Of a stretch of 34,064 bases of DNA, positions 7,171-14,598 are shown piece after piece; positions within the stretch are counted from its first letter, which is position 1; each line of letters begins with the position of its first letter. Source of the DNA: Labilithrix sp. (GTDB lineage: Bacteria > Myxococcota_A > Polyangia > Polyangiales > Polyangiaceae). Location: the NCBI GenBank assembly GCA_019637155.1, contig JAHBWE010000036.1:1-34064 (forward strand), read 5' to 3'. The translations under genes were made by a program, and so were the position numbers. The notes beneath the pieces are model-generated. The model searched no databases. It was given only the letters and a program-made list of their open reading frames with translations, and was not told the DNA's origin.

Positions 7171-8120
7171 AACGAGCCTCCGAGGAGGACGCCACGAGGA
7201 CCGACGCCGAGAGACACCTTGTTGGCTGTTTCCGTTTTTTTCGCGGTAAGCACGAGCGCCGCGCCGCCGAGGAGGAGCGCGCCGCCGGCGATGAACGACA
7301 CGGTCGAGATCGTCGCGTTCGTGCGCGCGCTCCGGTCCGCTTCGAGCCCCTCCTGATCGCAGAACCCGCCCGTGCAGCGCTGATCGCGATCGCCCTTGAG
7401 CGAGAGCGCGCTGACGCCGAACGCGGCGCCGACGACGAGCCCGACGACCCCCACGCCGCCCACCGCGTAGCCGATCGTGCGCTGCGGGCTCCGCGACGGC
7501 GGCGGCTCCTCCCGCGGCGGGGGCGGGACGACGATCGCCTTCGGCGCGTCCTCGAGCGGCGGGACGTTCACGTTCGTGACGCCGGCGCCCTTCCCGATGA
7601 CGACCTTCGCCTCGAAGGGGTTCTTGCCCTCGGCGCCGGCGACGAGCACGTGATCGCCGGGATCGATCGGGAGGAGCGTCGACCACGCGGCCTTGCCGAT
7701 CGCGTGGCCGTCCAGCTTGATCTCGAGGGACGGGAGCGACTCGGTGTCGGGGGCGACGACCATGCGGAGGCGCGGGAGCTCCGCCTCGAGGCTCGCCATG
7801 TGGCGCCGCGCGAACGACTCGCGATCGTCCTTCTCCGCCGCCGCGGCCGACGCCGCGTCGCTGAACTCGGCCCACGCCGTCGCGGTCTTGCCCTCCTTCT
7901 CGTGGCAGAGCGCGAGGTTGATGAGGGTGCCGAGCGCCTGATCGAGGCGGTAGCTCTCCGCGAACTTGGCGCACGCCTCCGAGACCTTGTCTTGCTCGAT
8001 CAGCTCGCGCCCTTCGCGGAAGAGCGCCTCCGCGAGGACACGGTCGGTCTGCTGCGCCATCGCGACGCTCGGCGCAGAGAGCGCCAATCCCAGGGCCAAC
8101 GCGGCCCAGCCCGCCTTCAT
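7167..8120 (-). CDS. Exported TPR protein with two C-terminal membrane helices
   Basis: A 317-residue protein with a signal peptide (MKAGWAALALGLALSAPSVAMA). A TPR-like helical region covers about 25-110 (ALFREGRELIEQDK; LINLALCHEKEGKTATAW). A PEGA-like beta segment about carrying a 'cargo-like' turn follows at roughly 125-175 (LEIKLDGHAIG). Next come a Pro-rich linker and two hydrophobic segments near 215-240 and 278-300, with a short Cys-containing loop between (RCTGGFC). This layout fits an envelope scaffold. An ATG nine bases upstream (8129) is also possible, but AGGAT lies at a better distance from 8120. The gene is divergent from a Ser/Thr kinase and overlaps the downstream lipoprotein gene. 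Confidence 0.8.
   Translation of the reverse strand: MKAGWAALALGLALSAPSVAMAQQTDRVLAEALFREGRELIEQDKVSEACAKFAESYRLDQALGTLINLALCHEKEGKTATAWAEFSDAASAAAAEKDDRESFARRHMASLEAELPRLRMVVAPDTESLPSLEIKLDGHAIGKAAWSTLLPIDPGDHVLVAGAEGKNPFEAKVVIGKGAGVTNVNVPPLEDAPKAIVVPPPPREEPPPSRSPQRTIGYAVGGVGVVGLVVGAAFGVSALSLKGDRDQRCTGGFCDQEGLEADRSARTNATISTVSFIAGGALLLGGAALVLTAKKTETANKVSLGVGPRGVLLGGSF
7177..7181 (-). promoter_or_regulatory. Ribosome binding site deciding a TTG start
   Basis: The minus strand reads GGAGG here, six bases before the TTG at 7170. No ATG or GTG in the same frame is as well placed before the signal peptide of the Cys-rich lipoprotein. The site lies inside the end of the TPR gene. Confidence 0.7.
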
Positions 8121-8189
8121 CGGCGCCATCCTAGAGGCAGGGCCTTTGGCCTGACAACCGCAGACGGTAGCGTTACGCTGGACGCTCGC

Positions 8190-9797
8190 ATGGCCGCGGA
8201 GGGGAAGAATACCGCCCTGAAAGAGTGGGTGGAGTCGAAGCGAGCGAGCGTCGCGCCGCCGCCGGAGACGGCGCCGGATCCCGACGCCGATCCGAACCTC
8301 GCCGGCATCCCCAAGGTCGGCGAGGAGATCCTCGGCGGCAAGTACGTCATCGAGCGCCTCATGGGCGTCGGCGGGATGGGCGTCGTCTGCGCGGCGATGC
8401 ACAAGCAGCTGAAGCAGCGCGTCGCGATCAAGTTCCTGTCCGCGACGATGCGCTCGCCGGAGCTCGTCGATCGGTTCGTGCGCGAAGGACAGGCCGCGGT
8501 CCGCATCAAGAGCGAGCACATCGCGCCCGTGCTCGACGTCGGCGTCCTCGACAACGGCACGCCCTACCTGCTGATGGAGCACCTGAGCGGCGCCGACCTC
8601 AGCGACTACCTCATCGAGCACAAACGCCTCTCGGTCACGGACGCGGTCGACTTCGTGCTGCAAGCCCTCGACGCGCTCGCCGTCGCGCACTCGGCCGGCG
8701 TCGTCCATCGTGACCTCAAGCCGTCGAACCTCTTCGTCACGCAGCGCTCCGACGGCTCGCCGCTCATCAAGGTCCTCGACTTCGGCATCTCGAAGGTCAC
8801 CGACGCGGGCCCGAACCCGTCGTCCACGCTCACGCGTCCGGGCATGATGCTCGGCTCGCCGCGCTACATGTCGCCCGAGCAGCTTCGCAACGCGAGCGGG
8901 GTGGACCATCGCGCGGACATCTGGGCGATGGGCATCGTCATGCACGAGCTGATGGCGGGCGCGCCGCCTTACGACGCGGACACGTTCACCGCGCTCTGCG
9001 CCGCGATCGTGTCCGAAGAGCCGGCCCTGCTCCGCAGCGCCGTCCCCGACGCGCCGGCGGAGCTCGAGGCCATCATCCTCAAGTGCCTCGCGAAGAAGAC
9101 GGAGGAGCGCTGGCAGGACGTCGGCGAGCTCGCGCAGGCGATCGCGCCGTTCGCCTCCGACGACGCGCGCCCGTTCGCGAACCGCATCACGAAGATCCTC
9201 GGCAAGGTCTCGCAGAAGACGCCGCCCGGCGCCTACCAATCGACGAAGCTGAGCCCCGGCACCCCGAAGCCGAACGAGCGCACGCTCCCTCTCGCCGCGC
9301 CGACGTCGTCCCCCTCTTCTTCACCGCTCGCGACGACGGACCCGCGCACCTCGACGCCACCGACCGATCCCCAGGTCAGCGCGCTCGCGGTATCGACCGC
9401 GAAGGCCGCCGCGCCGAGCCACGGCCGCACGATCGCGATCGGAGCCGCCGCCGTCCTCGTCCTCGCCGCGGTGGGCTTCATCGCCACGCGAAAGCCGAGC
9501 GAGCCAGTGACCGGCGGAGCGACGACGACGACCACCACCACGGAGCCAGAGCCGGAGCCGCCGCCGACGGCCACGACCGCCGCCGTCGCCGCGCCCACCG
9601 CGCCGGAGCCCGCCGTCTCCGCCGAGCCGGCCCCCGCCATCTCCTCCGCTCCCGCAGCCGCCGCCGCACCGGCGCCACTCGTCGTCGGCACACCACGCCC
9701 GCGCCCCTCTCAGAAACCCGCCGCGAGCACCACGCCGAGCGCTGCTCCCACACCCGCAGGCCCCTCCGAAGAAGACATGCTGAACCGACGGCGCTGA
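8190..9797 (+). CDS. Transmembrane Ser/Thr protein kinase
   Basis: A 535-residue Hanks-type kinase. The N-terminal kinase domain (about 50-320) is complete: Gly-loop GVGGMGVV (59-66), VAIKF with Lys81, HRDLKPSN (about 172-179), LDFGISK (DFG near 196), SPRYMSPEQL activation/P+1 loop and the D-x-W-x-x-G helix (DIWAMGIVMHEL). A Ser/Pro/Thr-rich juxtamembrane region leads to a single membrane helix at about 414-432. The C-terminal segment beyond it is low complexity (poly-Thr, Pro/Ala-rich), with no recognisable sensor domain. It probably phosphorylates cytoplasmic targets from the inner membrane. It is divergent from the TPR gene; substrates are unknown. Confidence 0.9.
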   Translation: MAAEGKNTALKEWVESKRASVAPPPETAPDPDADPNLAGIPKVGEEILGGKYVIERLMGVGGMGVVCAAMHKQLKQRVAIKFLSATMRSPELVDRFVREGQAAVRIKSEHIAPVLDVGVLDNGTPYLLMEHLSGADLSDYLIEHKRLSVTDAVDFVLQALDALAVAHSAGVVHRDLKPSNLFVTQRSDGSPLIKVLDFGISKVTDAGPNPSSTLTRPGMMLGSPRYMSPEQLRNASGVDHRADIWAMGIVMHELMAGAPPYDADTFTALCAAIVSEEPALLRSAVPDAPAELEAIILKCLAKKTEERWQDVGELAQAIAPFASDDARPFANRITKILGKVSQKTPPGAYQSTKLSPGTPKPNERTLPLAAPTSSPSSSPLATTDPRTSTPPTDPQVSALAVSTAKAAAPSHGRTIAIGAAAVLVLAAVGFIATRKPSEPVTGGATTTTTTTEPEPEPPPTATTAAVAAPTAPEPAVSAEPAPAISSAPAAAAAPAPLVVGTPRPRPSQKPAASTTPSAAPTPAGPSEEDMLNRRR

Positions 9798-9863
9798 GAC
9801 TGACCTCAGGGATTCCACGTATAGCGCGGCGCCGCCGGCTGCCATATCAACGGTCGGCACGCA

Positions 9864-9904
9864 GGGGAGCTCGAGGCGCGGGGGTGTCACGGCTCGAGCT
9901 CCCC
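9864..9904. promoter_or_regulatory. 12-bp perfect inverted repeat in a leader
   Basis: GGGGAGCTCGAG (9864-9875) and CTCGAGCTCCCC (9893-9904) are perfect inverted copies around a 17-base loop. The element lies between the kinase stop (9797) and the GTG start at 9942. It has no T-run after it, so it could be an operator, a leader-RNA hairpin or a Rho-assisted terminator. The right arm ends 22 bases before the AGGAGG ribosome binding site. Confidence 0.5.
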
Positions 9905-9926
9905 GGCGCTGCGCGCGCCTTTGGCG

Positions 9927-9932
9927 AGGAGG
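9927..9932 (+). promoter_or_regulatory. Ribosome binding site selecting the GTG start at 9942
   Basis: AGGAGG lies nine bases before GTG (9942). An in-frame TTG at 9921 would place this site inside the coding region, so the GTG is preferred. Confidence 0.75.
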
Positions 9933-9941
9933 AATCTCGTT

Positions 9942-11027
9942 GTGCGTCTCGCACGCCCGCCCGTCATCATCCCGCTCGTCGTTCTTGCGTTCCTCGTCGC
10001 AGAGGTCGATGCGACGGCACAAGAGCGCGCCGACGTGGTCACGCTGCGGGACGGAACCCGCATCGAGGGCGTCGTCCAGCGCAACGTCCCCGGTCGCTTC
10101 GTCGTCATTCGCACGCTCGATGGAATGGAGCGCACGCTCACCTGGGAGAAGATCGACGAGATCGACATGCGCGCGCCGCCGAGCACGGCACCGGCGGCAG
10201 CGACCGGCGCCGGTCAGATCAAGACGACGACCGAAGGCCAGGTCGACGCCTCAGGAGCGCGCTTTGCGCAGACGACGGACTGCACCGACGCGAAGGGGGA
10301 TCCGAAGTGCCATCGCGAGGTGGCGGCGACGGCGAACGCGAGCGGAGTAAGCGCCCAGTACGCCGCGGTGAACGACTGCCAGACGAGCCCGAACGATCCG
10401 AAGTGCCGCGAGGAGACGAACATCGGTGTCGGCACCGGCGGCATCGGTGCATCGTTCAAGCGCGAGACGGTCGAGCGCGTCACCGAACGTCCGAACGGAG
10501 CGGTCAACTTCGGGATGGACCTCGGCGGCGGCGGCCTCGTCGGTGGCACCGCCACCGTCGGCTTTCTCTCCGCGACGATGAAGATCAAGTTCCTCGTCGG
10601 CGGGAAGTTCCCGGGGGAGGACGGCGGCGGATGGAGCGGCCTCGCATTCGAGCCGACGCTGACCGGCCTCATGATCTTCAGCGAGCAGCCGGCGACGGAA
10701 TACACGAGCGCATCGAGCGAGGTCATCGGCGGCCTGCAGGTCGGCGCGACCGCCGGCTGGCAGATCCTCTACTTCGGGAAGATGGACAAGAGCTCACTCA
10801 AGCAAGGCGGCTTCGGTCTCCTGCTCGGCGGGTTCGTCGGAGCAACGGGCATCGCGGCCTCGAGCGACATCGAGTTCAGCCCGAGCTACGGGCCGATCAT
10901 CAACCTGAGCTTCCCTTCGTACAACGCGGGCACGGCGCACTACTCCGCGTTCAACTTGACCGGAATGGTGCTGCCCACCGGCGACGCGGGGACGCTCATC
11001 CTCGCCTCGCTCGGAGTCTTCTTCTGA
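9942..11027 (+). CDS. Exported beta-rich protein with N-terminal LRDGTRIEG module
   Basis: A 361-residue protein, not recognised as a named family. An N-terminal signal peptide (to about residue 26) is followed by a short beta module (about 30-65) starting DVVTLRDGTRIEGVV and ending with a Trp-Glu-Lys-Ile-Asp-Glu-Ile motif. The same module recurs at the C-terminus of the next protein. The middle holds a duplicated Cys-bounded loop, DCTDAKGDPKCHRE (about 112-125) and DCQTSPNDPKCREE (about 144-157). The last 190 residues are Gly-rich with alternating hydrophobic residues and end in Phe-Phe, as expected for an outer-membrane beta-barrel. The downstream lipoprotein gene begins 16 bases later, probably in one operon. 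Confidence 0.75.
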   Translation: MRLARPPVIIPLVVLAFLVAEVDATAQERADVVTLRDGTRIEGVVQRNVPGRFVVIRTLDGMERTLTWEKIDEIDMRAPPSTAPAAATGAGQIKTTTEGQVDASGARFAQTTDCTDAKGDPKCHREVAATANASGVSAQYAAVNDCQTSPNDPKCREETNIGVGTGGIGASFKRETVERVTERPNGAVNFGMDLGGGGLVGGTATVGFLSATMKIKFLVGGKFPGEDGGGWSGLAFEPTLTGLMIFSEQPATEYTSASSEVIGGLQVGATAGWQILYFGKMDKSSLKQGGFGLLLGGFVGATGIAASSDIEFSPSYGPIINLSFPSYNAGTAHYSAFNLTGMVLPTGDAGTLILASLGVFF

Positions 11028-11043
11028 CGATCAGGCGGACATC

Positions 11044-11802
11044 ATGCGGAGGAGCCTCGTCACATTTGCATTGCTCGCGCTCGTCGCGTGCGGCCACGCG
11101 CCGGCCCCGGTCGCGCGAAGCGCCAACGCCGCCACCATCACCGCCCACTCGCCCGTTGTCTACGTCGCGCCGGAGGTCGCCCTCGGCGGCGCGAGCGCCA
11201 GCGAGCTACGAACGAAGGGCTGGGACCGAGCCCTCGCGAACGAGGTCACGGATCGTTTCCGCGAGGTCGGTTTTCGCGTCGGGACGAGCCCGCTCGACTC
11301 GGACATCGTCGCGCTGGTCACCGTGTCGACGGTGGAGGTCGCGACGCTCGGCTCGAACGTCGTCCGCTTGAAGTCGAAGCTCGACGTCCAGCGCGACAGC
11401 GCCTACTTCGCCCAGACGACGTGGGAGCTGCGCCCAGCGGAGAGCGGCTCGGCGACCGTGACGGAGATCCTCCCGCTCATCGCGCAGAACCTGGTCTACA
11501 GACTCGCCGACAAGCCGGAAATCGCGGACCTCACGACGGACCACCCCGCCGCCCCGGCGCCACCCCCACCCGCAGCCGCCCCGGCGATGCAGGTCGCCGC
11601 GGCCCCCGCCCCGGCGCCGCCACCCCCGAGCGCCCCTCCCGACCCCACCGACATGATCGTGCTCCGCGACAAGACACGGATAACCGGCCGCGTGACCGAC
11701 CAATCGCCAGGCGAATGGGTTACCATCGAAGAGAACGGCCGCACGCGCACATTCCCGTGGCACCGCGTCGACGAGGTGTTCGTAGCGCCGAGGCCGAAGT
11801 AG
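11044..11802 (+). CDS. Lipoprotein with C-terminal LRDKTRITG module
   Basis: A 252-residue predicted lipoprotein. The signal sequence ends in the lipobox LVAC (Cys16). Residues about 35-165 form a mixed alpha/beta domain (VVYVAPEVALGG; ANEVTDRFREVGFRVG), reminiscent of small periplasmic lipoproteins but not assigned. A Pro/Ala-rich linker (about 170-200) leads to the C-terminal module MIVLRDKTRITGRV ending in FPWHRVDEVFV, matching the N-terminal module of the preceding protein. This suggests that the two proteins bind the same ligand or act together at the cell envelope. The gap to the upstream gene is 16 bases. Function is unknown. Confidence 0.75.
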   Translation: MRRSLVTFALLALVACGHAPAPVARSANAATITAHSPVVYVAPEVALGGASASELRTKGWDRALANEVTDRFREVGFRVGTSPLDSDIVALVTVSTVEVATLGSNVVRLKSKLDVQRDSAYFAQTTWELRPAESGSATVTEILPLIAQNLVYRLADKPEIADLTTDHPAAPAPPPPAAAPAMQVAAAPAPAPPPPSAPPDPTDMIVLRDKTRITGRVTDQSPGEWVTIEENGRTRTFPWHRVDEVFVAPRPK

Positions 11803-11895
11803 CGTTGCCGTCGCTGCGCTTCCGGCCATGCCGCGAGCAAGATGTTACGCGAACCCGTCGAGAGGGAGGGTCTACGTGATTTCCCTTATGTCAAA

Positions 11896-11907
11896 ACCGC
11901 AAGCGGT
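11896..11907. promoter_or_regulatory. Small palindrome upstream of the encapsulin operon
   Basis: ACCGCAAGCGGT is a perfect five-base inverted repeat with a two-base centre. It lies in relatively AT-rich sequence 56 bases before the encapsulin ATG, within the 161-base gap that should hold the operon promoter. It could be an operator. I see no second copy in the other intergenic gaps, and I cannot assign -35/-10 boxes with confidence. Confidence 0.3.
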
Positions 11908-11947
11908 CGGTAGGCTCGACTGCCCACACACCGGCCCACGCCGAGAA

Positions 11948-11954
11948 GAGGTGA
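11948..11954 (+). promoter_or_regulatory. Strong ribosome binding site of the shell gene
   Basis: GAGGTGA matches the anti-Shine-Dalgarno end of 16S rRNA and lies nine bases before the ATG at 11964. This fixes the start and suggests high translation, as expected for a shell protein needed in many copies. Confidence 0.75.
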
Positions 11955-11963
11955 TGACGCGAA

Positions 11964-12827
11964 ATGAGTCCCGACCAGGTCGACGACGCGGGCTGGAGCC
12001 CGGAGGATTGGAGCTCCTTCAACGAGCTCGCCACAGCGACGGTGGAGGAACACGCCCAGCTTCGCAAGATCATCCCCGAGGGTCCGAGCGCCCCCAACGC
12101 CTACCTCGTGGAGCTTCCCGTGGTCGCGCCCGGCGCCCGCGGGTTCCACTTCAACGTCCCCGACACGCGAAAGGTGACGCGCGTGCGAGTTCCGTTCGTC
12201 ATCACGGCGGAACAACTACATGACACCGCGAACATCCGCGCGCTCATCGAACACGTGGCACGGGAGCTAGCGCTCTGGGAAGATCGCCTGCTCGCCTTCG
12301 GCCCTGCCGCCGCTGGTCCCGGCTCGATTCCGCCTGCCGGCGGTGCGCCTGCCCTCCCCAACCCGCCGAACGACATCAAGATCGAGAACGATCCTAGGAC
12401 CGTGGGTCTCCTCAGCGGACAAGGACTGACCGGCAACGGCGCCGACGTCCTGGATCGCATGAAGCAGGGGGTTCGTTCCGTCCGCCGTCGCCTCCACACC
12501 AAGACGCTCAGTGCGGCGGTTGGTTTCGACGCCTATATGACACTCGTTCAGGATCCCAACCGACGCCTTGGCCTCGATCGCGCCCGCGACGTGCTCGGCA
12601 GCAAGGATGCCGCCCTCGCGTCGGTGCCGCCGGACGACCCCGCCTGCGGACGGGATGAGAAGCTTGCCGTCTTCACGCCCGATCCAGGCGTGCTCGATCT
12701 CGTCTGGGCTCAACGCCCGCGTATCTCCTTCGTGGGTACCGACAATGGCGATCTGAAGCTGCGGCTCGAGGAGGCTTTCCTGCTCCGGATCAAGAACAGC
12801 TCCGCGATCGCGGTGGTGGACCCCTGA
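11964..12827 (+). CDS. Encapsulin-like shell protein (HK97 fold)
   Basis: A 287-residue protein that I align by eye with classical (linocin-type) encapsulins. The N-terminal helix region (GWSPEDWSSFNELATATVEEH, from 10) matches the usual 'L-x-x-x-x-W-x-x-I-x-x-x-A' start. RVRVPFVITAEQLHD (73-87) matches the 'L-R-x-P-F-x-L-x-x-x-E-L-D' strand and turn. HVARELALWEDRLLAFG (97-113) matches the conserved spine helix ending in E-D-x-x-x-F-x-G. LSAAVGFDAYMTL and the end RISFVGTDNGDLKLRLEE through IAVV match the 'L-S-I-G-Y ... V-R-L-x-x-x-E-S-F-x-F-x-V' C-terminus. Differences are a Pro/Gly-rich insert (112-137) after the spine helix and a short E-loop. No cyclic-nucleotide-binding insert is present, unlike Family 2B shells. 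The gene overlaps the next by one base (TGATG). No phage genes are near. Confidence 0.85.
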   Translation: MSPDQVDDAGWSPEDWSSFNELATATVEEHAQLRKIIPEGPSAPNAYLVELPVVAPGARGFHFNVPDTRKVTRVRVPFVITAEQLHDTANIRALIEHVARELALWEDRLLAFGPAAAGPGSIPPAGGAPALPNPPNDIKIENDPRTVGLLSGQGLTGNGADVLDRMKQGVRSVRRRLHTKTLSAAVGFDAYMTLVQDPNRRLGLDRARDVLGSKDAALASVPPDDPACGRDEKLAVFTPDPGVLDLVWAQRPRISFVGTDNGDLKLRLEEAFLLRIKNSSAIAVVDP

Positions 12828-13543
12828 TGGGACTGCGTCCGCCCAACGTACGGCGCGCGCGCGCGTCCACGCGCGCCGAGGCGAACACTCGAGCGAGCGC
12901 TCCCGAGCGCGCGGTAAGGCCCATCCCAGAACGGCTCGGGCCCATCCGCTCAGCGGACACGCTCGTGCGTACGGAGCCCGCGACGACGACACCGGCCGCC
13001 GCGACATCGCCGATCGCTGCGGCGGTTTCCCAGGCCTATCAGGTCTTCGACCACTACCTCAAAGAGGGTAAGGAATACGCTGCAGGACAAAGCGCCTGGT
13101 ACAGCGCGCCGCCGCCGGTGCCGAACAGCGCAGCCCCCGCGGGTACGTTCCCCGCCGCACCCGTCTCGATTCCAACGACAGACCTCGTATCGGCTGCGAT
13201 GTGGCTCCTCGAACAAATGCGTGGCATGCCGTCGGTTGGCTCCCCTGCCCCTGCCCCTGCCCCAACCGCGAACCCGCCCCCGAAGCCTGCGGTGCCTCCC
13301 GCCAATTGGCCCCGACCTCGCTGGCCAGTCACCGGCGCGCAGCGCGAGCCAAACGCGTCACCGCCGACCACGCCGCACGGACGTTGGGTCGAGGACCCGA
13401 TCGATGACGACGACAGACCAGATCGTGACGAGCCGCCCGCTGTACGCACGCTACCTCCGCCCCTCGCGCCCTTAGGCCTGAATGTGGTGGACGATGACCG
13501 GCCCGGCTTCGCACCTCTCGGTCTTATCGGCCCGTTCCGCTAA
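12827..13543 (+). CDS. Pro-rich disordered protein with repeated APLGL tail motif
   Basis: A 238-residue protein of no recognised family. It is basic and disordered at 1-60, has a short amphipathic helix (SPIAAAVSQAYQVFDHYLKE, 61-80) and another (DLVSAAMWLLEQMRG, 119-133), then a long Pro-rich and acidic stretch. The C-terminus carries LAPLGL (213-218) and FAPLGLIGPFR (228-238), two copies of one short hydrophobic Gly/Leu motif 15 residues apart. Encapsulin cargo proteins carry such short motifs in flexible termini (for example L-G-I-G-S-L or L-T-V-G-S-L), so these may dock the protein inside the shell. It could be a scaffold or adaptor. Start and stop overlaps couple it to the shell gene; the next gene follows after 11 bases. 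Confidence 0.75.
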   Translation: MGLRPPNVRRARASTRAEANTRASAPERAVRPIPERLGPIRSADTLVRTEPATTTPAAATSPIAAAVSQAYQVFDHYLKEGKEYAAGQSAWYSAPPPVPNSAAPAGTFPAAPVSIPTTDLVSAAMWLLEQMRGMPSVGSPAPAPAPTANPPPKPAVPPANWPRPRWPVTGAQREPNASPPTTPHGRWVEDPIDDDDRPDRDEPPAVRTLPPPLAPLGLNVVDDDRPGFAPLGLIGPFR

Positions 13544-13554
13544 CCAGCAGCATC

Positions 13555-14598
13555 ATGGCCGGCTACGCTCTCAAAACTCCGACCCTCGTGAAGGAGGTGA
13601 TGGAGGAATACGGGTCGATCGCGCAGAAGGCACTCATGAGCTTTCTGCCGGATCGAGAGCCTCGACGCTACCTATACGACTTGATCCGCGATTATCCGCA
13701 GCGCGGCGGGCGCGCGATGCGCCCTGCGATCTGCATGGCGACGGCACGAGCGCACGGGGCTCCACTGGAACGCACGCTCAACACGGCGACGTTCATCGAG
13801 CTACTTCACAACGCGCTACTCGTCATCGACGACATCCAAGACGAAAGCGACGAACGGCGAAAGAAGCCGACCCTACACCGCCTGCACGGCGTCCCCGTCG
13901 CGCTCAACGTGGGGTCGACGATGACCACATTGAGCCTCGTTCCGCTGCTCCAGAACGTCGACTCGTGCGGCCCGTTCCTTTCCCTGCGCCTATTCCAGCG
14001 CGCAATCGAGGTCGCGCAGCAATGCGCCGAAGGCCAATCGCTCGAGCTTGGATGGCGGCTCGACAATCTGCTCGAGGTCACGGAGGCCGACTATCTGAAC
14101 ATGGTCCTGCGAAAGACCTGCTCCTACTCGACGGTCTTTCCGATACGCGCCGGAGTCATGATCGCGACCGGCGCGCCTGACGGTTCCGACGCCGCGTTGC
14201 GCTACGGCTTCCTCCTCGGCGCCGCCTTTCAAATCCAGGACGACGTCCTCAACATCGCCGGTGACCACGCGCAGTATGGGAAGGAGCATGCCGGAGACCT
14301 GCTCGAAGGAAAGAGGACACTCCTCACCTGCCGCTTGATGTCTTGCGCGACCCCCGACGAGAAGACGTTCGCGCATCGATTCCTCGGCACGCCGCGGGCC
14401 GGCAAATCCGCTCGGGATCTAGAGCGGATGCTCGGCCTCATCGAGAAATACGATTGCGTCGAGTACGCACGGCGGTATGCGCAGGGACTCGTCGGCGCAG
14501 CGCTCCACGACTTCGACGCCGGGTTCGAGCACCTTCCGGCCTCACGGGACAAGGAGTTCCTGCGTGGCCTGAGCACCTGGATCATCGAGCAGACGTGA
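13555..14598 (+). CDS. Polyprenyl (isoprenyl) diphosphate synthase
   Basis: A 347-residue trans-prenyltransferase that condenses isopentenyl diphosphate with allylic diphosphates. GGRAMRP (51-57), the first Asp-rich motif DDIQD (92-96) and the second Asp-rich motif DDVLN (229-233, in QIQDDVLN) are intact, so it should be catalytic. The fourth and fifth residues before the first motif are Leu and Ala rather than aromatic, which argues against a strict C15 farnesyl synthase and for geranylgeranyl or longer products; this is only an inference. The Asp-rich motif is DDxxD, without the two-residue insert of some bacterial types. It lies 11 bases after the disordered protein, and its stop overlaps the next start (GTGA). 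It shows no APLGL-like tail. Confidence 0.92.
   Translation: MAGYALKTPTLVKEVMEEYGSIAQKALMSFLPDREPRRYLYDLIRDYPQRGGRAMRPAICMATARAHGAPLERTLNTATFIELLHNALLVIDDIQDESDERRKKPTLHRLHGVPVALNVGSTMTTLSLVPLLQNVDSCGPFLSLRLFQRAIEVAQQCAEGQSLELGWRLDNLLEVTEADYLNMVLRKTCSYSTVFPIRAGVMIATGAPDGSDAALRYGFLLGAAFQIQDDVLNIAGDHAQYGKEHAGDLLEGKRTLLTCRLMSCATPDEKTFAHRFLGTPRAGKSARDLERMLGLIEKYDCVEYARRYAQGLVGAALHDFDAGFEHLPASRDKEFLRGLSTWIIEQT

Noticed and set aside
9794..9809. CTGAG-ACTGAC-CTCAG after the transmembrane kinase gene as a terminator
   Set aside because: The stem is only five pairs, overlaps the stop codon and has no T-run.
11964..12827. Shell protein as a prophage capsid
   Set aside because: No terminase, portal, protease or tail genes nearby; the neighbours are metabolic and the sequence follows encapsulins.
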